Shown here: one piece after another, positions 9,095-17,866 of the stretch
Numbering within the stretch: position 1 is the first letter of the stretch
Layout: every line of letters starts with the position of its first letter
Assembly: GCF_023101345.1 (NCBI RefSeq)
Contig: NZ_CP095848.1
Coordinates: 4,242,001-4,306,000 of the forward strand
Length of the DNA: 64,000 nt
Direction of reading: 5' to 3'
DNA from: Hymenobacter sublimis
GTDB taxonomy: Bacteria > Bacteroidota > Bacteroidia > Cytophagales > Hymenobacteraceae
Translations under genes and position numbers: made by a program
The notes under the pieces: model-generated
What the model was told of the DNA's origin: nothing
Seen by the model: the letters and a program-made list of their open reading frames with translations, nothing else
The model's database searches: none

Positions 9095-9541
9095 ATGGAA
9101 AGTAAACGACAGCAAAAAGTAGCCAGCTTGCTCCAACAGGAGTTAGCCGCCGTATTTCAGCGCGACCTGCCGCACCTGTTTCCGGGTTTGCCGCCGGGCA
9201 TCAACTTGGTGCGCGTATCACCCGACTTGGGAATAGCCCGCGTGTACCTGAGCTTACTCATTGCCTCCAATACCGCCAGCGCGGAGCAGCAGCAGACCCT
9301 GGTCGAGGATAACGTGAAAGTAATCCGGCAGGCCCTGGCCAAGCGCGTGCGCCAGCAGTTGCGCATCGTGCCCGACCTCGTGTTCTTCGTCGATGACTCG
9401 GCTTCCTACGCCGCCCACATGGACAAGGTATTCGGCGACCTGCACATTCCGCCCGCCCCAGCCGATAACGAAACGCCCGGTTCCGACACCGAAGGCAGCA
9501 GCCCGAAACGCCCCAAGCTCTTCGCCGACGACGATGAGTAA
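9095..9541 (+). CDS. rbfA: 30S ribosome-binding factor A
   Basis: 148 residues from the ATG at 9095 (MESKRQQKVASLLQQELAAV); a TTG four codons earlier overlaps the promoter box and is rejected. RbfA binds the 30S subunit and helps mature the 16S rRNA 5' end. Family features are the basic N-terminus, the strand LVRVSPDLGIARVYLSLL and the segment LRIVPDLVFFVDDSASYAAH. The acidic, proline-rich tail (~125-148) is typical of Bacteroidota forms. A GTGA-arm element separates it from the next gene. Confidence 0.94.
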   Translation: MESKRQQKVASLLQQELAAVFQRDLPHLFPGLPPGINLVRVSPDLGIARVYLSLLIASNTASAEQQQTLVEDNVKVIRQALAKRVRQQLRIVPDLVFFVDDSASYAAHMDKVFGDLHIPPAPADNETPGSDTEGSSPKRPKLFADDDE

Positions 9542-9550
9542 ACGGCGAAT

Positions 9551-9632
9551 TTGTGAAGTTGTGGAATGGTGAGTTGCAGAAATGCTCTTCCCTTTCTTCA
9601 GCCTCACAACTTCTCAACTTCTCAACTTCACC
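9551..9632. repeat. GTGA-rich inverted-arm element, locus 3 (rbfA/methyltransferase)
   Basis: A left arm (9551-9576, TTGTGAAGTTGTGGAATGG) and an inverse arm (9603-9632, CTCACAACTTCTCAACTTC) occupy the short space between the rbfA stop and the next start. The match is imperfect and there is no inner palindrome. Confidence 0.55.
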
Positions 9633-9640
9633 TTTTCCCC

Positions 9641-10450
9641 TTGTACTACGACCCGATTAAGAAGTCGCTTGGCGAAGTCTTCAACCGTACGCCGCTGCTG
9701 CGCCGCCTCTTCTATCACCTGCTCGATTTGCTGCTGCTGCGCACCTGGCACGTGCACCGGGAGTTGCGCCAGTGGTCCAAGGGCCGCACCGACGAAAGCC
9801 TGAACATTCTGGATGCTGGCTCCGGCTACGGGCAGTACACCTACTGGATGTCGGGCCTGAGCCGCAAGTGGCAGATTTTGGCCGTGGATGTGAAAGATGA
9901 GCAGGTAGCCGACTCCAACCAGTTCTTCCGGCAAATCGGGCGCACCAATGCCCAGTTCGCCGTTCAGGATTTAGTACTGTACCAGCAACCCAACTCCTTT
10001 GACCTGGCCCTATCCGTGGACGTAATGGAGCACATTCTGGAAGATGTGGAAGTGTTTCGCAACATTCACGCCTCCCTTAAAGATGGCGGTATGCTGCTCA
10101 TCTCTACCCCTTCAGACCAAGGTGGCTCCGATGTGCACGCCGACGGCGAAACCTCCTTTATTGAGGAACACGTGCGCGACGGTTACAACATTCACGAGAT
10201 TCAGCAGAAGCTGCGCACCGCCGGTTTTGAACGCATTGAGGCGCGCTACAGCTACGGGGAGCCGGGCCAGGTATCGTGGCGTTTGAGCATGAAATACCCC
10301 ATTTTGATGCTGGGCAAATCCAAGCTATTCTTTCTGCTGTTGCCGTTTTACTACCTGGTTACGTTCCCATTCTGCCTGATTCTGAACTGGTTCGACGCTA
10401 ACGGCAAACATGATTCTGGCACTGGCCTGATTGTGAAAGCCTGGAAATAG
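9641..10450 (+). CDS. Class I SAM-dependent methyltransferase
   Basis: 269 residues from the TTG at 9641 (reading YYDPIKKSLGEVFNRTPLLR). The frame is open further upstream, but that stretch is the repeat arm. The SAM-binding motif I is ILDAGSGYGQYTYWM, with an acidic motif II AVDVKDEQ, and SFDLALSVDVMEHILEDVEV is the usual motif IV-V region of UbiE/UbiG-like enzymes. A hydrophobic stretch near the C-terminus (LFFLLLPFYYLVTFPFCLIL) suggests membrane association, unusual for a small-molecule methylase and more like lipid or glycolipid modifying enzymes. The substrate is unknown. Confidence 0.85.
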   Translation: MYYDPIKKSLGEVFNRTPLLRRLFYHLLDLLLLRTWHVHRELRQWSKGRTDESLNILDAGSGYGQYTYWMSGLSRKWQILAVDVKDEQVADSNQFFRQIGRTNAQFAVQDLVLYQQPNSFDLALSVDVMEHILEDVEVFRNIHASLKDGGMLLISTPSDQGGSDVHADGETSFIEEHVRDGYNIHEIQQKLRTAGFERIEARYSYGEPGQVSWRLSMKYPILMLGKSKLFFLLLPFYYLVTFPFCLILNWFDANGKHDSGTGLIVKAWK

Positions 10451-10521
10451 ACCTTTTCCGCCCGGTGGCGTATCTTGCTGCTATTATGTAGCTGCACCAT
10501 TTCCCTCTATCTTCCTTTGCC

Positions 10522-10920
10522 ATGGCTGATAAAAATGATTTTTCTGAACTGCTAGCGGAAATGCTCCTTCGCATGGATCGTCAGCAGGGCGAAATCAAGC
10601 AGACCAATGACATTCTGCGCACGGTAGCGGAGGTGCAAGGCAAAATGCTGCATCAGATTGAGTTGATCTACACGGATCAGCAACAATTCAACGCCCAGCA
10701 AATCCAGTTCAATGCTCGGCAGGAGCAGTTCAATACCCAGCAGTTACGCTTCAATACCGAGCAACAGCAGTTCAACACCCAGCAGCAGGAAGCCAACCAA
10801 GCTATTCTGGGTGAGCTTCGCACGATTAAGACGGACGTCCGGGAGTTGAAAGAAGTGGTGCTAAACAACCACGAGGAACGCCTGCGTCGGCTGGAGGAAT
10901 TTATGCGTCGTGCTAGCTAA
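10522..10920 (+). CDS. Coiled-coil protein with heptad QxQFNxx repeats
   Basis: 132 residues, hydrophilic throughout and predicted to be almost all helix. Residues ~52-90 hold five tandem 7-residue repeats of the form Q-x-x-F-N-[AT]-x (QQQFNAQ, QIQFNAR, QEQFNTQ, QLRFNTE, QQQFNTQ), a regular heptad coiled coil encoded by 21-bp DNA repeats at ~10678-10785. The flanks (MLLRMDRQQGEIKQTNDILR and LGELRTIKTDVRELKEVVLN) continue the coil. No signal peptide. It lies between a methyltransferase and a LolC/E-type permease gene. I do not recognise a family and give no function. Confidence 0.7.
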   Translation: MADKNDFSELLAEMLLRMDRQQGEIKQTNDILRTVAEVQGKMLHQIELIYTDQQQFNAQQIQFNARQEQFNTQQLRFNTEQQQFNTQQQEANQAILGELRTIKTDVRELKEVVLNNHEERLRRLEEFMRRAS

Positions 10921-10971
10921 GCCTTTTCTACTTTACCCCTACCCTACCTCTCGCCCCTCCGCGCCCCGCAC

Positions 10972-12201
10972 GTGAACGTACCCTTGCTCATTGCCCGGCG
11001 TTATTTTCTCTCGAAGAAGAAGCGCAACATTATTAGCATCATCTCCAATATCTCCATGGTAGGCGTGGCGGTAGGCACGATGGCGTTGATCATTGTGCTG
11101 TCCGTGTTCAACGGGCTAGAGGAAGTGGCGCGCAGCCTCTACGGCAAATCGGACCCCGACTTGGTGATTACCGCCGTGCAGGGTAAATCCTTTGAGGTAG
11201 GCCCTCCGCTCATCAAGCGCATCCAGGGGCTGCCCAACGTGGCCCTGGTTACGGAAGTAATCGAGGATAACGCCCTGTTGCAGTACCGCGACCGGCAGAT
11301 GGTGGTGAAGATGAAGGGCGTTTCGGATAACTACTACCGCCAAAGCAACATCGACTCGGCCGTGGTGGAAGGCAGCTCCAAGCTCCACCGCGACGGCATG
11401 GACTATGCCCTGCTTGGGGCCGGCGTGCAGCACGAGCTCAGCATTGCCCTCGACAACCGCTTCTCGCCCATGCGCTTGCTTTACCCGCGCAACACGGGCA
11501 AGAAGACCCTTTCCATGAACCCCGAAACGGCCTTTAACGAGCAGAACATCCTGGCCGGGGGCGTTTTTCTGATTGAGCAGCACGTCGACGACAGCTACAT
11601 CTTCGTGCCCCTGGAGTTTGCCCGCAACCTGCTGCACTACGAAAACCGTCGCACGGCCCTGGAGGTCAAGGTAAAAGACCGCCAGGATATTGGGCAGGTA
11701 AAAGACGACCTGAAGCGGGAGCTGGGTAAGGGCTTCAAAATTCTGGACTCGGATGAGCAGCACCTGAGTTTGCTGAAGGCTATTAAGGTGGAGAAGATGT
11801 TTGTGTTCATCACCTTTGCTTTCATCCTGCTCATTGCCAGCATCAACATCTTCTTCTCGCTCTCGATGCTCGTTATCGATAAGCACAAGGATATTGCCGT
11901 GCTGATGGCCATGGGAGCCAGTTCCCGCACCATCCGCAATGTGTTTCTGTTGGTAGGCGCTATTGTGGCTCAGGTGGGCGCCCTGACGGGCCTAGTGCTG
12001 GGCGTGGGTATCTGTTGGCTTCAGCAAACCTTCCATCTGGTGGGCATGGGTATGGCTACCAGTGTGGTGGACTCCTACCCGGTCAAAATGCAGTTCTCCG
12101 ACATTGCCCTGACCGGCATGGCCATAATTCTGATTACGGTTGCCGTATCCATTAGGCCAGCCCTGAACGCCGCTAGCCTCGACCTGCGCGAGAACCTATA
12201 G
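10972..12201 (+). CDS. LolC/E-type ABC transporter permease (FtsX family)
   Basis: 409 residues from the GTG at 10972 (reading NVPLLIARRYFLSKKKRNII). The layout is that of lipoprotein-releasing permeases: a short cytoplasmic start IARRYFLSKKK, one membrane helix (~22-45, ending VLSVFNGLEE), a large periplasmic MacB-like core (~46-275), and three helices in the C-terminal FtsX domain. In Bacteroidota the matching ATPase (LolD) is usually encoded elsewhere, as here. The likely role is release of outer-membrane lipoproteins from the inner membrane, inferred from family. Confidence 0.92.
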   Translation: MNVPLLIARRYFLSKKKRNIISIISNISMVGVAVGTMALIIVLSVFNGLEEVARSLYGKSDPDLVITAVQGKSFEVGPPLIKRIQGLPNVALVTEVIEDNALLQYRDRQMVVKMKGVSDNYYRQSNIDSAVVEGSSKLHRDGMDYALLGAGVQHELSIALDNRFSPMRLLYPRNTGKKTLSMNPETAFNEQNILAGGVFLIEQHVDDSYIFVPLEFARNLLHYENRRTALEVKVKDRQDIGQVKDDLKRELGKGFKILDSDEQHLSLLKAIKVEKMFVFITFAFILLIASINIFFSLSMLVIDKHKDIAVLMAMGASSRTIRNVFLLVGAIVAQVGALTGLVLGVGICWLQQTFHLVGMGMATSVVDSYPVKMQFSDIALTGMAIILITVAVSIRPALNAASLDLRENL

Positions 12202-12274
12202 CCTACTACCTACCCGGCTGAACCCAAAAGTCCCTCTGGCTTAATACAAGCGCTAGGCAAAGGCGTAGCTCACG

Positions 12275-12314
12275 CATCCGCATCGTCTGCCTGATCAGCC
12301 AGACGATGCGGATG
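12275..12314. repeat. 15-bp perfect inverted repeat
   Basis: CATCCGCATCGTCTG (12275-12289) pairs exactly with 12300-12314 across a 10-nt loop. It lies 73 bp after the permease stop and has no clear T-run, so may be a processed 3' end or a weak terminator. Confidence 0.6.
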
Positions 12315-12424
12315 AGTTGCTTTGCTTACACTCAGTATAACCGGCAAGTTGATCCGAATTTACGCTCACGCTGTCGGCCGCGTGGAGCGTAAATGGTAAC
12401 CTTGTAGCTCCTCTGTATTCATCA

Positions 12425-12476
12425 GCACAACGCAAACAGGCAGTTCCCGCACGGGGGCTGCCTGTTTGCGTTGTGC
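12425..12476. repeat. 19-bp perfect inverted repeat
   Basis: GCACAACGCAAACAGGCAG (12425-12443) pairs exactly with 12458-12476. There is no T-run on either side. It stands about 190 bp before the SNF2-type gene. Confidence 0.65.
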
Positions 12477-12514
12477 ATAAGCCAGAATTTATAATTCTGA
12501 AAAGAGAAGACTGT

Positions 12515-12522
12515 TACCTTCG
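12515..12522 (+). promoter_or_regulatory. Candidate -7 box (TACCTTCG) of the SNF2-type gene
   Basis: TACCTTCG differs from the TAnnTTTG consensus by one base. It lies 146 nt before the ATG at 12669. Confidence 0.35.
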
Positions 12523-12668
12523 TAGACGCCAAAGCCCGGTTGGGTACCTAATTTGCATACGTTCATCTTAATAATATTACTATTCTTTGATTTAATTTTA
12601 CTTTTTAGTAAAAAAACTGGTATTTAGCATTTGTTACTACTTTCAACGCTGCATTATTGTCGTCGACT

Positions 12669-15638
12669 ATGAAGGTTTCCACTTCACAGCCTTTTCAAAT
12701 TGTTTATTCATTGCTCGAACACGAGTATCTAGGATACCTCTTTGAATCGTACGTGGTGCAGCGGAATCAGCGGGGTCAGCTCACGCTTCAGCACCAAACC
12801 GTATCGGCTAAGAATGCCCCGGAGTTTGCCGATGGCTTGGATGAGCTTGATTTTGAACTGATTGCCCTCACCGACCAGATTCAGCAGGACGCGGTGATTA
12901 AGGAGTTCTGGGCCAAGAAGACTACCCCGGCTGATTTCTTCCTGAAGATTTACGACGCCGAGAAAGGCGACAAGAACCTGCAGGAAACCATTTGCTACTA
13001 CGTGCAGGAGCGCATGGCCCAGATTCTGGACCGCCTCCAGGGCAAGCAGGTGTTCATTATGGGCAAGGATGGCGAGCCGACGTGGCGAGAAATCAGCGTG
13101 GCTCCGGAGCGGGCTTCCGTGCTGTTTCACTTCCGCCGCAACGAGGATAGCACGCATTATTTCCCTACTATTCAGTACCAAGGCCAGAAGCTGGACTTTC
13201 AGTACAAGAACGCCGTAATCGTTTGCGAACAGCCCGCCTGGCTGCTGCTCGACGATGTGCTTCACAACTTCCACAATGATGTGGACGGCAAAAAAATCAA
13301 GCCCTTCCTCAACAAGAAATTCATTGTAATTCCCCGGCAGGTAGAAGACAGCTACTTCCAGCGCTTTGTGGCGCCCCTGGTGGAATCGTTTGATGTGCAC
13401 GCCCGCGGTTTCGATATTCGCTCGGAGCGCTACGTGGCCCGGCCCCAACTTACGTTCTCGGATGCGCCCGGCGCTACCGTAGTAGCGGCGCCCGTCACCC
13501 GCGCGGCCGCGCCGGCCCGGCGGGGTAGTACCGCCACAACCCAGATAACGGCAGAAGCTGCTGTTTCCGAGCACATTCACTTCGATTTGAGCTTCCGCTA
13601 CGGCGACCATACCGTGCACACTGCCCACAACAAGCGCGTGTGCGTGAAGCTGGAAAAGCAGGAAGACAACTACATTTTTCACCGCCTGATTCGCAACCTC
13701 GACCGGGAGCAGGAAATCATCAGTGAGCTGCGCGACCGGGCCCTGGAGGTGCGCAACGGTCGGGCCGTGCTGGAAAAAGCCACGGCTTTCCGCTGGCTGC
13801 ACCACCACGCCGACGAGCTGGCCCGCTTGGGCTTCACGGTGCAGCAAGGCCCTACCTCGGGCAAAGACTACTTTATTGGAGCCGTAACGGTGCAGGTAGG
13901 CATCACGGAATCCAACGACTGGTTTGACGTGCACGGCGTGGTGCATTTCGGTGAGTTTGCCGTGCCCTTCATCAAACTGCGGCCTTACATCCTGAACAAG
14001 CGCCCCGAGTACCGCCTGCCCAACGGCCAGATTGCCATTATTCCGGAGGAATGGTTTACGCAGTACCTGGAGCTGTTTGCCTTCGTGGAGGAGCACCACC
14101 AGATGCTAACCTTGCGCAAGCACCACTTGGCTTTGGTATCGGACCTGCAGAACGGCAACCTGGCTACCGTGGTGATGAGCCGGAAGCTGGAAAAGCTGCG
14201 CGAGTTTGAAGCCGTAGAAGACCGGCCCCTACCCGCTGGGTTCCGGGGCGAACTGCGGCCTTACCAGAAAGCGGGCTACAACTGGCTCCACTTCGTGCAG
14301 GACTACCACTTCGGCGGCTGCCTGGCCGACGACATGGGTCTGGGCAAAACCGTGCAGACCCTGGCCATGCTGCTACAACGCAAGGAAAGCGGCGCTGCCA
14401 AGGGTGCAGCCTCTCTGTTGGTGATGCCTACCTCCTTGGTGTACAACTGGATGACGGAGGCCTTTAAGTTTACGCCTACCCTGCGCCTGCTCATTTATAC
14501 GGGCACGTACCGCGACAAAAACGTGGAGCAGTTTGCTGATTACGACGTGGTGCTGACGTCCTACGGCATTGTGCGCCTGGATGCGGAGCTGCTCAAAACC
14601 TACAAGTTCGACTACGTCATTCTGGACGAGTCGCAAGCCATCAAAAACCCGGGTTCCACCACCTCCCAGGCCGTACGTGGCCTGCACTCCCGCCACCGCC
14701 TGATTCTGACGGGTACGCCCGTGGAAAATAGCACCATGGACCTTTGGTCGCAGATGTCGTTTATCAACCCCGGGCTGCTGGGCTCCCAAGCCTTTTTCCG
14801 CAAGGAGTTTCTGAAGCCCATTGAAAAGGGCAAGGACGAGGCCAAAACCCGCCGTCTGCACACGCTCATCAAGCCCTTCATCCTGCGCCGCCACAAGGCC
14901 CAGGTGGCCCGGGAGCTGCCCGACAAAATTGAAAACCTGAGCTACTGCCCCATGACCGAGGAGCAGCAGCACTGCTACGAGGAAACCAAGAGCTACTACC
15001 GCAACAAGATTCTGCAAAGCATTGAGGAGCACGGCACGGCCAGCACCCAGTTTATGCTGTTGCAGGGCCTAACTAAGTTGCGCCAGATTGCCAACCACCC
15101 CCGCATGGCCGACGCGGAGTACAGTCACGAGTCGGGCAAGCTGCGTGAGGTAATTCGGATGGTGAAAAGCGTGGTTTCGGAAGGCCACAAGGTGCTTATC
15201 TTCAGCCAGTTTGTAAAGCACCTGGATATTGTGCGGGCTTCGCTGGATGAGCGGCAAATTGAGTACGCTTACCTGGATGGCAATACTCGCGACCGGCATA
15301 AGGAGGTAGCCCGCTTTCAGGAAAACGACGAGCTGCGCGTGTTCCTCATCAGCCTGAAAGCCGGAGGGGTAGGCCTGAACCTCACCGCCGCCGACTACGT
15401 GTTCATCCTGGACCCCTGGTGGAACCCCGCCGTGGAAGCCCAGGCCGTAGACCGCGCCCACCGCATCGGGCAGCAGCGCACGGTGTTCACCTACAAGTTC
15501 ATCACCCAGAACTCCGTGGAAGAGAAGATCTTAGCCCTGCAAAACAAGAAGATTCAGCTCGTCACGGACCTGATTACTACCGACGAGGCCATCATCAAGA
15601 GCCTGACCAAGGAAGACATTGAGGAGCTGCTAGGTTAG
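12669..15638 (+). CDS. SNF2-family DEAD/DEAH-box helicase
   Basis: 989 residues from the ATG at 12669 (MKVSTSQPFQIVYSLLEHEY). The C-terminal half is a Swi2/Snf2 ATPase: motif I DDMGLGKTVQTL at ~554-565, motif II DESQAIKN at ~651-658 in place of DEAH, LTGTPVENS (motif III), and the helicase C-terminal domain with LKAGGVGLNLTAADYVFILD and DRAHRIGQQRTVFTYKFI. The first ~500 residues are the bacterial SNF2-associated region; I see no SWIM zinc finger (CxCxnCxH). Such proteins translocate on double-stranded DNA and are linked to transcription recycling or repair. It appears monocistronic, ahead of a small zinc-ribbon gene 39 bp downstream. Confidence 0.93.
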   Translation: MKVSTSQPFQIVYSLLEHEYLGYLFESYVVQRNQRGQLTLQHQTVSAKNAPEFADGLDELDFELIALTDQIQQDAVIKEFWAKKTTPADFFLKIYDAEKGDKNLQETICYYVQERMAQILDRLQGKQVFIMGKDGEPTWREISVAPERASVLFHFRRNEDSTHYFPTIQYQGQKLDFQYKNAVIVCEQPAWLLLDDVLHNFHNDVDGKKIKPFLNKKFIVIPRQVEDSYFQRFVAPLVESFDVHARGFDIRSERYVARPQLTFSDAPGATVVAAPVTRAAAPARRGSTATTQITAEAAVSEHIHFDLSFRYGDHTVHTAHNKRVCVKLEKQEDNYIFHRLIRNLDREQEIISELRDRALEVRNGRAVLEKATAFRWLHHHADELARLGFTVQQGPTSGKDYFIGAVTVQVGITESNDWFDVHGVVHFGEFAVPFIKLRPYILNKRPEYRLPNGQIAIIPEEWFTQYLELFAFVEEHHQMLTLRKHHLALVSDLQNGNLATVVMSRKLEKLREFEAVEDRPLPAGFRGELRPYQKAGYNWLHFVQDYHFGGCLADDMGLGKTVQTLAMLLQRKESGAAKGAASLLVMPTSLVYNWMTEAFKFTPTLRLLIYTGTYRDKNVEQFADYDVVLTSYGIVRLDAELLKTYKFDYVILDESQAIKNPGSTTSQAVRGLHSRHRLILTGTPVENSTMDLWSQMSFINPGLLGSQAFFRKEFLKPIEKGKDEAKTRRLHTLIKPFILRRHKAQVARELPDKIENLSYCPMTEEQQHCYEETKSYYRNKILQSIEEHGTASTQFMLLQGLTKLRQIANHPRMADAEYSHESGKLREVIRMVKSVVSEGHKVLIFSQFVKHLDIVRASLDERQIEYAYLDGNTRDRHKEVARFQENDELRVFLISLKAGGVGLNLTAADYVFILDPWWNPAVEAQAVDRAHRIGQQRTVFTYKFITQNSVEEKILALQNKKIQLVTDLITTDEAIIKSLTKEDIEELLG

Positions 15639-15677
15639 AAATACGGCAATAGGCTTAGTTATAAATTTCACCCTTGC

Positions 15678-15890
15678 ATGGGATTATTCGACGCGCCGAA
15701 GCCGGTAGGAGTTGAAATAAAAGGAAACGTGCTGCATTGCGTTGTTTGCCGCCACGACCGGTTTTGGCGGCGCTCGGCGCAGCTACATTCGGCTGCGGCT
15801 ACGTTTTTTGACGTGGAATGGGCCAACTCCAGTGCTGTATGCTACGAGTGCGACAATTGTGACTATGTCCACTGGTTTATGCCTAAGTGA
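15678..15890 (+). CDS. Small zinc-ribbon protein
   Basis: 70 residues beginning MGLFDAPKPVGVEIKG. Four cysteines in two pairs (CVVC at ~21-24, CDNC at ~58-61, with an extra Cys at 55) form a likely zinc ribbon, ending DYVHWFMPK. It lies 39 bp after the SNF2-type helicase gene on the same strand and may be cotranscribed. Nucleic-acid or protein binding is possible; the partner is unknown. Confidence 0.7.
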   Translation: MGLFDAPKPVGVEIKGNVLHCVVCRHDRFWRRSAQLHSAAATFFDVEWANSSAVCYECDNCDYVHWFMPK

Positions 15891-16040
15891 ACGTCGGTTA
15901 ACTCACCATGAAGGCTCTGCCTGCGCTGATTGAGTTGAGCTAATTCCTATCCAATTTATAGATTAGCATAATTTTAATTATTAATATAAATATTTACCCC
16001 CTATCTTACTTGTAGTTCACACGGTTTAGTTCATCTACCC

Positions 16041-17735
16041 ATGACTGCAAGCACTACACGTTGGCTACGCATTGGCGCTTTGGCGGCTGGCATGGCCCTA
16101 CCTACCCAATTATCAGCGCAAACCTGGCAGTGGGCCGCGGCTCATGCTGCGGGCAGCACCGGCAGCTCCGTTATTTATGCCGCCGCCGTAGATGCCGCTG
16201 GCAACACCGTGGTAGCGGGTCTATTTTCAGGTACTACTACCCTAGGGGCCACTACCCTAACTAGTGCCGGGGGCACCGACGTTTTTGTGGGGCGCCTTAA
16301 CGCAGCGGGTGCCTGGACTCAGGCAGTTCGGGCGGGCGGCCCCGGCGACGATGTAGCGCTGGCCCTGGCCGTTGACGGGGCGGGTAATGCCGTTGCGGCC
16401 GGGTCGTTTAAGGGAGCTACGGCTGCTTTTGGGGGCACTACTCTTACCAACGCCGACAATACGGGCAACACAACCGATGGCTTCGTGGCACGCCTGAGCA
16501 GCGCCGGAACCTGGAGCCAGGCAGTGCGCATGGGCGGCACCGATAATGACGGTGCCACCGGCCTGGCCCTAGAGGCCGGCGGGGCAGCCGTGGTATCCGG
16601 CAACTTTTCTAGCAACACCGCCGCCTTCGGCTCGACTACCTTAACCAACGGCAACACCGACCGCAGCAACGACGTGTTTGTGGCCCGCTTGAGTGGCACC
16701 GGCGACTGGAGCCAGGCCGTGCGGGGTGGCGGCGCCGGCGACGATTTTGTGCAGGCCCTGGCCCTGGATGCGGGTGGCAACGCCGTTGTGGCCGGTCACT
16801 TCGCCCGCGCTACCGTTACATTTGGCAGCACGGTCCTGAACAACGCCAACCCCGGCCAATACAGCAGCGACGTGTACGTGGCCCGGCTAAGCAGCGCCGG
16901 CACCTGGACCCAGGCCCTGCAAGCCGGCGGACCAGGCAACGACTACGCCCGGGGGGTAGGCCTGGATGCCAGCGGCAACGCCTACGTGGCGGGCAACTTC
17001 GCTAGCCCGGCCGTAAGCTTCGGGGCTACCTCGCTTGCCAACGCCGACAACAGCGGCAACACCTCCGACATCTTCGTGGCCCGCCTCAGCAGCGCCAATG
17101 CCTGGACCATGGCTGCCCGCGCCGGGGGCGCAAGTAACGACTATGCCAATGCGCTGGCCGTGGATGGCAACGGCAGTGCCAGCGTGGGCGGGTTGTTCCA
17201 GGGCGCTACCTCTACGTTTGGTACCATTGCCCTGCCCAACGCCGATCCCACGGGCGCAACCTTCGATATTTTGGTTGGCCGCCTCAGCAGCGCGGGGGTC
17301 TGGAACCTGGCCTTGCGCGCCGGGGGCGTCGGCGACGACTACACCAACGCCCTCACCCTCGATGGCAGCGGCAACGCCGTGGTAGGCGGCAACCTGAACA
17401 GCTCCCCGGCTACTTTCGGTAGCCTTAGCCTGAACAGCGCCGGTTCGGCCTTTATTGCCAAGCTAATGGGGCTAACCACTGCCACTACCTCGAAGCGAAC
17501 AGCCGCCTCCCTGGCCCTGCTTCCAAACCCAGCCCGCCACCACGTAAGCCTGACGTGGGTTGAGGCTCAGCCCCAGGCCCAGCCCCTAGTAGTGCTCGAT
17601 GGACTAGGCCGCGTAGTACGCCGGCAGCTGCTGCCCGCCCGCGCCACTCAAGCCACAGTAAACCTAAGCGGGCTAGTAGCCGGAGTCTACATCATTCGAG
17701 TGGGAGAAACAGCTCAACGGCTGGTTGTTGAATAG
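16041..17735 (+). CDS. Secreted beta-propeller-like repeat protein with T9SS sorting domain
   Basis: 564 residues with a signal peptide (cut after LSA, ~26). About seven repeats of ~55-65 residues fill positions ~27-475. Each has the pattern W-x-x-A-[VLA]-x-[AG]-G-G-x-x-[DN]-D followed by A-[VL]-[DE]-x-x-G-[NS]-A-x-V-[AS]-G and FVARLSSAGTW, which is the SBBP-type beta-propeller unit. A T9SS type A sorting domain ends the protein (ALLPNPARHHVSLTW, ending AGVYIIRVGETAQRLVVE). It should be exported through the outer membrane and anchored or released. Binding partner unknown; adhesion is a guess. It is followed by a clear terminator. Confidence 0.88.
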   Translation: MTASTTRWLRIGALAAGMALPTQLSAQTWQWAAAHAAGSTGSSVIYAAAVDAAGNTVVAGLFSGTTTLGATTLTSAGGTDVFVGRLNAAGAWTQAVRAGGPGDDVALALAVDGAGNAVAAGSFKGATAAFGGTTLTNADNTGNTTDGFVARLSSAGTWSQAVRMGGTDNDGATGLALEAGGAAVVSGNFSSNTAAFGSTTLTNGNTDRSNDVFVARLSGTGDWSQAVRGGGAGDDFVQALALDAGGNAVVAGHFARATVTFGSTVLNNANPGQYSSDVYVARLSSAGTWTQALQAGGPGNDYARGVGLDASGNAYVAGNFASPAVSFGATSLANADNSGNTSDIFVARLSSANAWTMAARAGGASNDYANALAVDGNGSASVGGLFQGATSTFGTIALPNADPTGATFDILVGRLSSAGVWNLALRAGGVGDDYTNALTLDGSGNAVVGGNLNSSPATFGSLSLNSAGSAFIAKLMGLTTATTSKRTAASLALLPNPARHHVSLTWVEAQPQAQPLVVLDGLGRVVRRQLLPARATQATVNLSGLVAGVYIIRVGETAQRLVVE

Positions 17736-17757
17736 CAGTTTGTCCCGCTTACCCCCG

Positions 17758-17798
17758 ACTACCCCGCCGTAGCTTCGCCGCGGCGGGGTAGTATTTTT
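17758..17798 (+). terminator. Rho-independent terminator of the repeat protein gene
   Basis: A perfect 12-bp stem ACTACCCCGCCG (17758-17769) with 17781-17792, followed by ATTTTTAT, 22 bp after the stop. Confidence 0.85.
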
Positions 17799-17866
17799 AT
17801 GGGGTTGACAAGGAGGCTGAAGCCACGCCGAACAGGTGTCAGAAACAAAGCTCCTGGGTACGGGGT

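Larger units (their letters stand above)
12202..12668. other. Intergenic region with two perfect hairpins and the SNF2 promoter
   Basis: 467 bp without a gene. It contains two long perfect inverted repeats (12275-12314 and 12425-12476), a TACCTTCG box at 12515-12522 and an AT-rich stretch just before the SNF2-type gene. Confidence 0.6.

Noticed and set aside
12729..14099. A 456-codon minus-strand frame opposite the SNF2-type gene
   Set aside because: Shadow frame with no start context and no domains.
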